From NCBI RefSeq assembly GCF_014193695.1, contig NZ_JACHZR010000001.1, forward strand, positions 1-37,210: DNA of 37,210 nucleotides, given 5' to 3'. A program made the translations under genes and the position numbers. Each line of letters starts with the position of its first letter. The stretch's first letter is position 1. Below are positions 16,311-24,570 of this stretch, piece by piece. This DNA comes from Rhizobium sp. BK316. Lineage in GTDB: Bacteria > Pseudomonadota > Alphaproteobacteria > Rhizobiales > Rhizobiaceae. Below the pieces are notes generated by a model. The model had not been told where the DNA came from. It did not search any database and was given only the letters and a program-made list of their open reading frames with translations.

Positions 16311-17447
16311 TCAGGCGGAAACCGGCGGCAGTAGGGTGTTGAGGAAGGGCAGCAATGCCGCCCCCAGCGCCACGCCACCGCCGCTGAAGCTTGCCGGTTT
16401 CATCGGCGAAATCCACGGCGTCAGGAATGGTCGTTTGGATGTGTCGCGCCGTTCGACGGAAAGCTGGTGGATCAGCGCTTCGATGACGCTTCGCGGCAGA
16501 TCGCCGCCGATCATGACGACTCCAGGCGCGATGAAGCCGGCCATGGCGATGATCGGGTCGAGCAAGTGGCTTGCGGCATCGCGGATCCACTGCGTCAACT
16601 GTGGGGAAGACGGCTCTTCGCCTGCGATGAGGCACTTGAACTCGTCATCGCTGACCAGCGCACGCAGAGCGGCGAAGCCAACCACGGTGTTCAGCCGGAC
16701 ATTGTCGGGGCCGGTCAGCATCTCGCCGATGCTGCCCGCACGGCCGTGGACGCCCGAATAGGGAATGCCGCGAACGAGGAAACCGGCCTGCACATCTTCA
16801 TCGATAATGATCATCGCCAATCCGCCTTCAGGGGCAGGAGCGCCGATGGTGCGCTCGGCTAGCAGGCTTGCGATGCATTCGTTCTCCACCTGGCTGGCGG
16901 GAAGCGTCGACGCTGCGTCGAGTTCAGCGCTTTCCTGCGCGGTCCAGTCGTTTGACCCGATCCCCAGACCAATGATCGGCAGACCGGCGTGTCGACCAGC
17001 CATATTGCGGGTGACCGAGAGGATCGACGATACGCGTGTTGCCGCGTCGAGGGAGAAGTATTCGCGATCATGGACCTGACCGCTTAGGTCGATCAGGACG
17101 GCTTCGCCCCGGTTTTGACGGACCCTGACGCCGATCGAGAACGCGCCATCGGGCCGCAAGGCGAATTCGGTAGCGGTTGCGCTGTTGCCTGCGCCATTGC
17201 GGCGGTGCGACGTCACCAACCCTCCGTCGCTGAGACGGCGCAGAATATTTGTGATTCCAGGCCCGGTAAGACCGGAATGCTGGCCGAGTTCCATGCGGGT
17301 CAACGGACCGTGACGGCGGATCGCCTCCAGGATGACGCGGATATTTCTGTCGGCGATTTCCCCCGACCGCAGACCGATTGTTTTTCCCCGCGAAACGGCC
17401 GTTTCCTCTGCCTGACGTCGCCGCGGCCCGGATCGAAGATACCGCAT
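16311..17447 (-). CDS. ROK-family transcriptional regulator (second of two)
   Basis: The 378-residue protein starts with a basic arm and a winged helix (about 28-90, LTRMELGQHSGLTGPGITNILRRL). It continues with a ROK domain containing GRAGSIGEML and VMIGGDLP. The catalytic NDAN-type motif is replaced by NECIA and the zinc motif CxCGxxGC is missing, so it is a pure regulator. It is divergent from the alpha-mannosidase, whose promoter carries the shared operator. It is therefore the best candidate to bind both operator copies. An AGGGAAG ribosome site precedes the ATG. It converges with the Gfo/Idh gene, leaving only 15 bases between them. Confidence 0.9.
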   Translation of the reverse strand: MRYLRSGPRRRQAEETAVSRGKTIGLRSGEIADRNIRVILEAIRRHGPLTRMELGQHSGLTGPGITNILRRLSDGGLVTSHRRNGAGNSATATEFALRPDGAFSIGVRVRQNRGEAVLIDLSGQVHDREYFSLDAATRVSSILSVTRNMAGRHAGLPIIGLGIGSNDWTAQESAELDAASTLPASQVENECIASLLAERTIGAPAPEGGLAMIIIDEDVQAGFLVRGIPYSGVHGRAGSIGEMLTGPDNVRLNTVVGFAALRALVSDDEFKCLIAGEEPSSPQLTQWIRDAASHLLDPIIAMAGFIAPGVVMIGGDLPRSVIEALIHQLSVERRDTSKRPFLTPWISPMKPASFSGGGVALGAALLPFLNTLLPPVSA

Positions 17448-17518
17448 GACCGTCTTCCCTAAGCACCTGAATGCTTGTGTATCACAGGCAAAACTCTAGC
17501 AACCTATTTCTTGTGCGC

Positions 17519-17548
17519 TTGACGTGAAAACAAAGTTACTTAATCTAA
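17519..17548 (+). promoter_or_regulatory. Promoter and operator of the alpha-mannosidase gene (shared motif, copy 2)
   Basis: TTGACG (17519-17524) is followed at 16-17 bases by TAATCT/AATCTA. Overlapping is CAAAGTTACTTAATCTAA (17531-17548), identical at 17 of 18 positions to the site in front of the sugar ABC operon. The distance from the -35 box to the motif is 12 bases in both copies. The core AAGTTACTT is a 9-base palindrome. The leader to the mannosidase ATG is about 105 bases. Confidence 0.7.
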
Positions 17549-17659
17549 GAGCGGCAACGTGTTTCGGTTGGAGGAGACGGGACGCGGCGCCAGCGGCTCA
17601 TTTGCGCGACCTGATTTTCTCCCCGCCCGTCAGTCGCTTATTTTTCAATAGGACCCGCC

Positions 17660-20600
17660 ATGTCTCTCACTATCGCCCAACGTCTCGATCGTTTGAAGGT
17701 TCGTACAGCCGAGCTTGCTCACTGGCGCGACAGGCAAAGCGTTGTGATCGACGGCTGGACCTTCGACGGCGAGCCGATCGCTCATCATCAGGACTGGCCA
17801 TATCGCAAGGGGACGGTTCATTTCGCGGCATCGGCCGCAGTGCCGCGCGACTGGTCGATCGAGGAGGTTCGCCTGCAGCTCGATCTCGGCGGCGAAAGCT
17901 TGATTACATTGCATTATCCGGGCGGTGAGGCCGAGACATTCGGGCTCGACCCATACCATCAGGAATTCCCGATCAAGGGCAGCGAGTTCTCTATTACGAC
18001 CGACAGCGTTGCGCGTTTTCCCTTTGGTGAGCCGAATAGGGCACCGCGGCTCAACAAGGCGCGGCTGATCTGGCTGGATGAACCGGTCCACAAACTGCAC
18101 CTCCTGTTGCGGCAGATCGGTGAGGCTGCGGGCGTACTCGAAAGCCATGAGGTCGTGCCGCACCTGATCGAGGCGGCCGAACAGGCGCTGCGCAGCCTCG
18201 ACTGGCCCTCGGACACACCAGCCTATATTTCGCGTACATCCGGTGCGGTCATGCAGCAAAAGATCTGGGAACTGCCGGAACTGCAGGCAAATCCCGCCGG
18301 CCTGACTGAAGCGCAGAGCGCTTCGGCAGGTGCGGCCTATGATGCGCTGATCGCACGACTGAAAGAGCTTCAGAAGCGCTTTCCGCCGAACGGCGAACTG
18401 CTGCTGACCGGCCACGCCCACATCGACCTCGCCTGGCTCTGGCCCTATGGCGAGACGCGCCGGAAGATGCGGCGGACCTTCAATACTGCGCTGTCGCTGA
18501 TGGAGCGATCGGACGACTTCCGCTTCAATCAGTCGACCGCCCATTATTATGCGCAGATGGAAGAGGATGATCCCGAGCTTCTCGAACGGATCAAGAAGAA
18601 GGTCGCCGAGGGCAAGTGGGAAACTGTCGGCGGCATGTGGGTCGAGCCCGACACCAACATGCCGACGGGTGAAAGTCTTGCGCGACAGGTGCTTTACGGG
18701 CAGCGCTATTTCGAGAAGCATTTCGGCTTGCGTCATACGGTCTGCTGGCTGCCGGATTGCTTCGGCTTTTCGGGGGCCTTGCCGCAGATCCTGCAACTCG
18801 GCGGGATCGACAGCTTCTTCACGATCAAGGTGAACTGGAGCGAGACCAATCACATTCCATCCGACCTTTTCTGGTGGAAGGGGTTGGATGGAAGCAAGGT
18901 GCTGACCCATACTTTCGACAATCCCATGCAGGGCTATAATGGTTTCGTGCGACCGGATTGCTTCGTGCCGACCTGGAAGAATTTCCGCGGCAAGACGCAG
19001 CACGACACGTCGCTGCTGGCCGTCGGCTATGGCGATGGCGGCGGCGGCGTGACACCGGAGATGGTCGAACGCGAAGTGCAGCTGCGCGACTTCCCAGCGA
19101 TCCCCAAGGCGCGCTGGGGCACGGTGAAGGGCTTCTACGAAAAGGCTCACCGGACAGCGGCGGAAAAGGAGCTTCCCGTCTGGGATGGGGAAATTTATCT
19201 CGAACTGCACCGCGCGACGCTGACGTCGCAAAGCGGCGTCAAGCGCAAGCACCGGCAGGCCGAACGGGCTTTGATCACGGCCGAGACGATCGCTTCACTC
19301 GCTCATCTGCTGGGTGCTGCCAAACCGCAAAGCCTGGAAGCGGACTGGCGCGTCGTCCTGAAGAACGAGTTTCACGACATCCTGCCGGGCTCGAGCATCC
19401 GCGAAGTTTATACCGACGCCGAACGGGAGCTCGATGGCGCCATCGGCAATGCCAAGGCGGAACAGGACAATGCGCTGAAGGCGCTATCGGCCCAGCTTCC
19501 GGCAGGTGGGGTGGCGGATGCGCTGATTGCCGTTAATCCGTCGCTCGCGCCGCGGCCACTCACTGCGAGACTTTCCGACGGAACGCTTCTGGCATCTGCC
19601 GATCCCGTTGCACCGCTTTCCATCGCGGTTTTTGATCGCAAGGCATTAAAGCCTGCCAGCATGCTCAAAGCTGACGCGCACAGTCTCGAAAACGAACATC
19701 TGTCTGTCGCCATTGGCAAGGACGGCGCCGTTTCGAGCCTTGTTCACAAGGCGACGGGCAGGGAGGCGATCGAGGGTGCTGCAAATCAGCTCTGGGTCTA
19801 CCCGGCCGACAAACCGCGCAATTGGGATGCCTGGGACGTCGATGCCGATTATGCCGAAAAGGCTGTCCGCCTTGACAAGCCTGAGAGCATCACGCTTGTC
19901 GAACAGGGGCCACATCGTGCTGCGATCCGTGTCGTTTACCGATACCGGAACTCGACGATCACGCAGCTTTATGTGCTGACCGCCAACGCTCGCAGGCTCG
20001 ATATCGAAACGACGATCGACTGGCATGACCGGCGTACTTTGCTCAGGACGCTGAACCCGGTCGCCGTGCGCTCACGCACCGCCACTTTCGAATGCGCCTT
20101 CGGTATCGTCGAGCGCCAGACGCATACGAACACCTCCTGGGAACAGGCGATGTTCGAAGCTGCTGCGCACCGTTTCGTCGATTTCAGCGAGCCGGGCTTC
20201 GGTGTCGCGCTGCTCAACAACGCCAAATACGGGCATAGCGCACGCGGCAATGTCATAGGCATGAGCCTCGTGCGCTCGCCGATCTATCCCGATCCGCTCG
20301 CCGATGAGGGCGAGCAGAGCTTCACCTATGCGCTGATGCCGCATGAAGGCGCCTGGCATGAAGGCGACGTTCTGCAGGAAGCGATCGATCTCAATCAGCC
20401 GCTCGTCACCATGGAGGCAAGCGGGCTTTCGGCAGGCACGCTGTCGCCGCTCGGCGTGAAGGGTATACCGGTTGCTTTTTCGGGGCTGAAGCCGGCAGAG
20501 GAGGGAGACGGCCTTATCCTGCGGCTTTACGAGCCGGCGGGTCGGCGCGGCAGGCTTTCGCTCGCCTTGCCCTCGGGCTGGCAGGCTTCAGGACCGCTGA

Positions 20601-20686
20601 ACATCCTTGAAGAGCCGATCGAGCGTGCGGGACCTGCCGACATCATGCCGTTTGAAATCCGGACCTGGCGGCTGCAACAAAGCTGA
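17660..20686 (+). CDS. Alpha-mannosidase, glycoside hydrolase family 38
   Basis: The 1008-residue protein has the GH38 zinc-site motif HAHIDLAWLWPYGETRRKMRRTF-type (His252, His254 and Asp256 in HAHID). The nucleophile region LPDCFGFSG is centred on Asp366. Other marks are WVEPDTNMPTGESL, YGDGGGG and a long C-terminal beta domain. Length and motif wording resemble the cytosolic MAN2C1-like branch. No signal peptide is present, so it acts in the cytoplasm on an imported alpha-mannoside and releases mannose. It is driven by the promoter with the shared operator. The start ATG follows TAGGAC by 5-6 bases. It is a large gene without internal damage. Confidence 0.93.
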   Translation: MSLTIAQRLDRLKVRTAELAHWRDRQSVVIDGWTFDGEPIAHHQDWPYRKGTVHFAASAAVPRDWSIEEVRLQLDLGGESLITLHYPGGEAETFGLDPYHQEFPIKGSEFSITTDSVARFPFGEPNRAPRLNKARLIWLDEPVHKLHLLLRQIGEAAGVLESHEVVPHLIEAAEQALRSLDWPSDTPAYISRTSGAVMQQKIWELPELQANPAGLTEAQSASAGAAYDALIARLKELQKRFPPNGELLLTGHAHIDLAWLWPYGETRRKMRRTFNTALSLMERSDDFRFNQSTAHYYAQMEEDDPELLERIKKKVAEGKWETVGGMWVEPDTNMPTGESLARQVLYGQRYFEKHFGLRHTVCWLPDCFGFSGALPQILQLGGIDSFFTIKVNWSETNHIPSDLFWWKGLDGSKVLTHTFDNPMQGYNGFVRPDCFVPTWKNFRGKTQHDTSLLAVGYGDGGGGVTPEMVEREVQLRDFPAIPKARWGTVKGFYEKAHRTAAEKELPVWDGEIYLELHRATLTSQSGVKRKHRQAERALITAETIASLAHLLGAAKPQSLEADWRVVLKNEFHDILPGSSIREVYTDAERELDGAIGNAKAEQDNALKALSAQLPAGGVADALIAVNPSLAPRPLTARLSDGTLLASADPVAPLSIAVFDRKALKPASMLKADAHSLENEHLSVAIGKDGAVSSLVHKATGREAIEGAANQLWVYPADKPRNWDAWDVDADYAEKAVRLDKPESITLVEQGPHRAAIRVVYRYRNSTITQLYVLTANARRLDIETTIDWHDRRTLLRTLNPVAVRSRTATFECAFGIVERQTHTNTSWEQAMFEAAAHRFVDFSEPGFGVALLNNAKYGHSARGNVIGMSLVRSPIYPDPLADEGEQSFTYALMPHEGAWHEGDVLQEAIDLNQPLVTMEASGLSAGTLSPLGVKGIPVAFSGLKPAEEGDGLILRLYEPAGRRGRLSLALPSGWQASGPLNILEEPIERAGPADIMPFEIRTWRLQQS

Positions 20687-20791
20687 TCGCGATGCGTAGC
20701 GTCTGTCTCAAGAGGATGCGGAAAAGAGGCCGCGGCGGCTACATGACGACCGGATGATGATGTTCTTGGTCGGATTTCAACATGTCACAGT

Positions 20792-20844
20792 AGCCCAGTT
20801 CGCATCGGGCTCTATCTTCGGGTCTGTCCTTTCACCAGACCCGA
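20792..20844 (+). promoter_or_regulatory. Structured leader of the transketolase gene
   Basis: Two hairpins lie just before the gene. The first has a short stem AGCCC (20792-20796) with GGGCT (20807-20811). The second is a perfect 9-bp stem TCGGGTCTG (20818-20826) with CAGACCCGA (20836-20844) and a 9-base loop. The second stem's right arm ends inside the GAGGAAA ribosome site, so it could hinder translation or be a weak terminator for the upstream mannosidase. No known riboswitch was recognised. Confidence 0.45.
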
Positions 20845-20854
20845 GGAAACGATC

Positions 20855-22894
20855 ATGACGGAATCCGTGAAATCCGTACCGGCGCCCCGCGATCAGCACC
20901 TTCGCGACATGGCCAATTGCATTCGGTTCCTCTCGATGGACGCCGTCGAGAAGGCCAAGAGTGGACACCCCGGCATGCCGATGGGCATGGCCGACATTGC
21001 TGTCGTGCTCTTTTCCGACTTCCTGAAATTCGACGCCGAAGACCCCTACTGGTTCGATCGGGATCGTTTCCTCATCTCCAACGGTCATGGCTCGATGCTG
21101 CTCTACAGCCTGCTCTATCTGACCGGCTATCGGGACATGACGATCGACCAGATCGAAAACTTTCGTCAAGTCGACAGCAGGACGGCAGGTCATCCCGAAT
21201 ATCGTCATGCCACGGGTATTGAGACGACCACCGGTCCGCTCGGCCAGGGCCTTGCCAATTCGGTCGGTTTTGCGCTCGCCGAGCGCATCATGAACGCCAA
21301 GTTCGGCGATAGTCTTTCGAACCATTATACTTACGTCTTCCTCGGCGATGGATGCCTGATGGAGGGCATCAGCCAGGAGGCCATATCGCTCGCGGGACAC
21401 TTGAAGCTCGGTAAGCTGATCGCGTTCTGGGACAACAATTCGATATCGATCGACGGGGCGACAAGTCTGGCGGAATCCGACGATCAGCCGGCGCGGTTCC
21501 GTGCGTCGAACTGGCATGTGCAGGAGATCGATGGACATGATACCGACGCGATACGCAATGCAATCGTCGAAGCGCAACAGGTCACCGATCGCCCCTCATT
21601 GATTGCCTGCAAGACCATTATCGGTTTCGGCTTTCCGACGCGCGCCGGAACGCAGAAGGCTCACAGTGACGCGCCCGGCGAAGAGGAGATTGCCGGCGCC
21701 CGCAAGATTTTGGGCTGGACCGCGCCTCCCTTCGAGATCCCGTCCGACCTGTTGGACGACTGGAGGAAGATCGGCGCCAAGGGACGCAACGCCCGGATGG
21801 CCTGGGCGGTCCGGGTCCAGACGGCGAAGGCGGATATCCGCCAGGATTTCGAACGCCGAATGAAGGGCGAACTGCCTTTAGACTGGACCGCAGCGATAGA
21901 GGCAGCAAAACAGGAGCTTCTGTCTGCCGACAAGGACCTCGCCACCAGGCAGGCGAGCGGGGTTGTTCTCAACCACCTTGCCGAAGCCTTGCCCGAGCTT
22001 ATCGGCGGATCAACGGACCTGACACCGTCGAACAATACGAAAGCCAAATCCATGATCGAGATTGCGCCGGGCCAGTATAATGGATCCTATGTCCATTATG
22101 GCGTGCGCGAACATGGGATGGCCGCGGCCATCAACGGGATTGCCCTTCATGGTGGGCTGATCCCTTACGGCGGCACCTTCCTGACCTTTTCCGATTATGC
22201 CCGTCCGTCCATTCGGCTGGCGGCGATGATGGCGGTGCGTTCGATCTTCGTGATGACGCATGATTCGATCGGTCTCGGCGAGGATGGACCGACGCATCAG
22301 CCTGTCGAACATCTGACGGCGCTACGCGCCATTCCGGGCCTTGCCGTGTTCCGTCCGGGCGACCCGATCGAGACGGCGGAATGCTGGCAGGCCATTCTCG
22401 ATGCCCCGAGGCAGGCAGCCCTGATTGCTCTATCCCGCCAGCCCATGCCGTTGCTGAGAAAGCAGCCGGGCTCTCTCAACCTGTCGGCAAAGGGCGGATA
22501 TGTTCTGCTCGAGGCTGAGGGCGGCGCGCGCGAGTTGACAATCATGTCGACGGGATCGGAATTGCACCTTGCCGTCGAAGCAAGGGCGAGGCTTCAGGCG
22601 GAAGGCGTTCCGACCGCTGTTGTTTCCATGCCGTGCCGGCTGCTGTTTGAGGCGCAGGCACCGGACTATAAGCGTGAGGTTCTCGGAGACGGAACTGCGC
22701 GCGTCGCGGTGGAGGCCGCTGTCCAGGATAGCTGGGATCGATATCTCGGGCTCGACGGTCGGTTCGTCGGCATGCACAGCTTCGGGGCATCAGGCAAGAT
22801 CGACGACGTCTACAGGAAATTCGACATCACCACCGACGCAGTTGTGAAAGCCGCGCAAGGAGCGCTGGAGCGGCGCGGCGCCGGTACACGCTGA
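20855..22894 (+). CDS. tkt: Transketolase
   Basis: The 679-residue cytoplasmic enzyme moves two-carbon units between ketose and aldose phosphates in the pentose phosphate pathway, using thiamine pyrophosphate. Visible marks are SGHPGMPMG near the start and the TPP motif GDGCLMEGISQEA...NNSISIDG. The pyrimidine domain has REHGMAAAINGIALHGG, GEDGPTHQPVEHLTALRAIP and a C-terminal transketolase domain. It lies 168 bases after the mannosidase with its own structured leader, so co-regulation with the sugar genes is unproven. Rhizobia usually have a chromosomal tkt, so this could be a paralogue. Confidence 0.95.
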   Translation: MTESVKSVPAPRDQHLRDMANCIRFLSMDAVEKAKSGHPGMPMGMADIAVVLFSDFLKFDAEDPYWFDRDRFLISNGHGSMLLYSLLYLTGYRDMTIDQIENFRQVDSRTAGHPEYRHATGIETTTGPLGQGLANSVGFALAERIMNAKFGDSLSNHYTYVFLGDGCLMEGISQEAISLAGHLKLGKLIAFWDNNSISIDGATSLAESDDQPARFRASNWHVQEIDGHDTDAIRNAIVEAQQVTDRPSLIACKTIIGFGFPTRAGTQKAHSDAPGEEEIAGARKILGWTAPPFEIPSDLLDDWRKIGAKGRNARMAWAVRVQTAKADIRQDFERRMKGELPLDWTAAIEAAKQELLSADKDLATRQASGVVLNHLAEALPELIGGSTDLTPSNNTKAKSMIEIAPGQYNGSYVHYGVREHGMAAAINGIALHGGLIPYGGTFLTFSDYARPSIRLAAMMAVRSIFVMTHDSIGLGEDGPTHQPVEHLTALRAIPGLAVFRPGDPIETAECWQAILDAPRQAALIALSRQPMPLLRKQPGSLNLSAKGGYVLLEAEGGARELTIMSTGSELHLAVEARARLQAEGVPTAVVSMPCRLLFEAQAPDYKREVLGDGTARVAVEAAVQDSWDRYLGLDGRFVGMHSFGASGKIDDVYRKFDITTDAVVKAAQGALERRGAGTR

Positions 22895-22998
22895 TACATT
22901 TCAGCCGATTTTCGAAATATGCAGGACACGTGGATCCTTGAAACCGCTCTTGGTTAACAGGTGCTGCCAACGCGGCAGCAATCGAAGGAGAGTGTTTC

Positions 22999-24336
22999 AT
23001 GACCAAGACCGACAATGTTTCAATTCGGCGTAGTGTTTCCGCTCGAGCGATCGCCATGGCGTTTGGCTCTCTGTTGCTCGTTCCGGTGATATATGCCCTG
23101 CCGGTCCATGCCGCCGATCTTGCGTCGAGTGTTGCCACGACGACGGGAAGCGCAGACGATAGCGTCCGCCCGTTTCAGGTCCACGTTCCGCAGTCGCAAC
23201 TCGACGACCTGCGCAGGCGTATCGCCGACACCCGATGGCCGGACAAGGAGACGGTCGGCGACGACTCCCAGGGTATCCAATTGTCACGCGTTCAGGATCT
23301 GGTTCGCTACTGGGGTACAGAGTACGACTGGCGCAAAACCGAGGCCCAACTCAATGCATTGCCGGAATTCGTCACCACGATCGACGGTGTCGACGTCCAG
23401 TTCATCCATGTTCGTTCGCGCCATCCCAACGCTCTCCCGATCATTCTGACACATGGCTGGCCGGGATCGATATTCGAGTTCATCAAGACCATAGGTCCGC
23501 TCACGGACCCGACTGCATATGGCGGCCGGCCGGAAGATGCGTTCGACGTCGTCATCCCCTCGATACCGGGCTACGGATTTTCCGGAAAGCCGACCGATCA
23601 GGGCTGGGGGCCGGACCGGGTTGCGCGTGCCTGGGATGTCCTGATGAAAAGGCTCGGCTACGACCACTATGTTTCTCAGGGTGGCGATCATGGTTCGGTG
23701 ATCTCCGACGCGTTGGCGCGTCAGGCGCCGAAGGGTCTGCTGGCGATCCATCTCAATATGCCCGCGACGGTGCCGGGCGACCTCATGAAGGCTATCAACA
23801 GCGGGGATCCGGCCCCTGCGAGCCTGTCGTCGCCGGAGCGGGAAGCGTATAATTCCCTGAGCACCTTCTTCGGGCGAAACGCTGCCTATGGCGCGATAAT
23901 GGTGACCCGGCCGCAGACGATCGGCTATTCGCTTTCCGACTCGCCGGCTGGCCTGGCGTCCTGGATTTACGAGAAGTTTGCCCAGTGGAGCGACAGCGGC
24001 GGTGTTCCTGAACGCGTATTCTCCAAGGACGAAATGCTTGATGACATCACGCTCTATTGGCTGACGAACTCCGGTGCATCGTCTTCGCGGTTCTACTGGG
24101 AAAACAACAACAACAACTTCAGCGCCGAAACGCAGAAGACGAAGGACATCAAAGTCCCGGTCGGCATCACGGTCTTCCCGAAGGAGATCTACCAGGCGCC
24201 GGAAAGCTGGGCCAAGCAGGCCTATCCCTCGCTGACCTACTACCATCAGGTCGAGAAAGGCGGGCATTTTGCGGCCTGGGAGCAGCCGCAACTCTTCGCC
24301 GAGGAAGTGAGAGCAGCTTTCAAGTCCGTACGCTGA
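22999..24336 (+). CDS. Secreted epoxide hydrolase-like alpha/beta hydrolase
   Basis: The 445-residue protein starts with a probable Sec signal peptide (basic N-region, AMAFGSLLLVPVIYALPVHA, cleavage before AD). An epoxide hydrolase N-terminal domain follows (VRPFQVHVPQSQLDDLRRRIADTRWP), then an alpha/beta hydrolase domain. The oxyanion motif is HGWPGS, the nucleophile Asp230 lies in QGGDHGS, and the catalytic His423 is in GGHFAAWE. Members of this family open epoxides to diols; most bacterial ones are cytoplasmic, so the signal peptide is notable. A GAAGGAGAG ribosome site precedes the ATG. It seems monocistronic, with a hairpin downstream. Confidence 0.88.
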   Translation: MTKTDNVSIRRSVSARAIAMAFGSLLLVPVIYALPVHAADLASSVATTTGSADDSVRPFQVHVPQSQLDDLRRRIADTRWPDKETVGDDSQGIQLSRVQDLVRYWGTEYDWRKTEAQLNALPEFVTTIDGVDVQFIHVRSRHPNALPIILTHGWPGSIFEFIKTIGPLTDPTAYGGRPEDAFDVVIPSIPGYGFSGKPTDQGWGPDRVARAWDVLMKRLGYDHYVSQGGDHGSVISDALARQAPKGLLAIHLNMPATVPGDLMKAINSGDPAPASLSSPEREAYNSLSTFFGRNAAYGAIMVTRPQTIGYSLSDSPAGLASWIYEKFAQWSDSGGVPERVFSKDEMLDDITLYWLTNSGASSSRFYWENNNNNFSAETQKTKDIKVPVGITVFPKEIYQAPESWAKQAYPSLTYYHQVEKGGHFAAWEQPQLFAEEVRAAFKSVR

Positions 24337-24347
24337 CAATGTCGAAA

Positions 24348-24373
24348 GGGGTGGCCCTCACGAGGGCCGCCCC
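24348..24373 (+). terminator. Hairpin downstream of the epoxide hydrolase gene
   Basis: A GC-rich 11-bp stem (GGGGTGGCCCT / AGGGCCGCCCC, one G-T pair) with a 4-base loop begins 11 bases after the stop codon. There is no T-run after it, so termination may be only partly intrinsic. Confidence 0.55.
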
Positions 24374-24570
24374 AACCGAACAGACTACCTCGAAATTTCA
24401 TGCCCTCGTCGCTCCAGATGCCATCATTAGGAAGCGTCGCCAAAAATCGGGAGGCAGCTTAGCACACGTGTGCATTTTGTTTCCTCCTGTCATTCCGGTG
24501 TTACGCGCCGGGGCTAGCAAGTCTCAGAACTCATCTGGGGCACGGCCTCGACAGTGAAGGGAGACAGGGT

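Noticed and set aside
17645..19252. 535-codon frame antisense to the alpha-mannosidase
   Set aside because: It lies wholly over the GH38 gene with clear motifs, has no family features of its own and no ribosome site.
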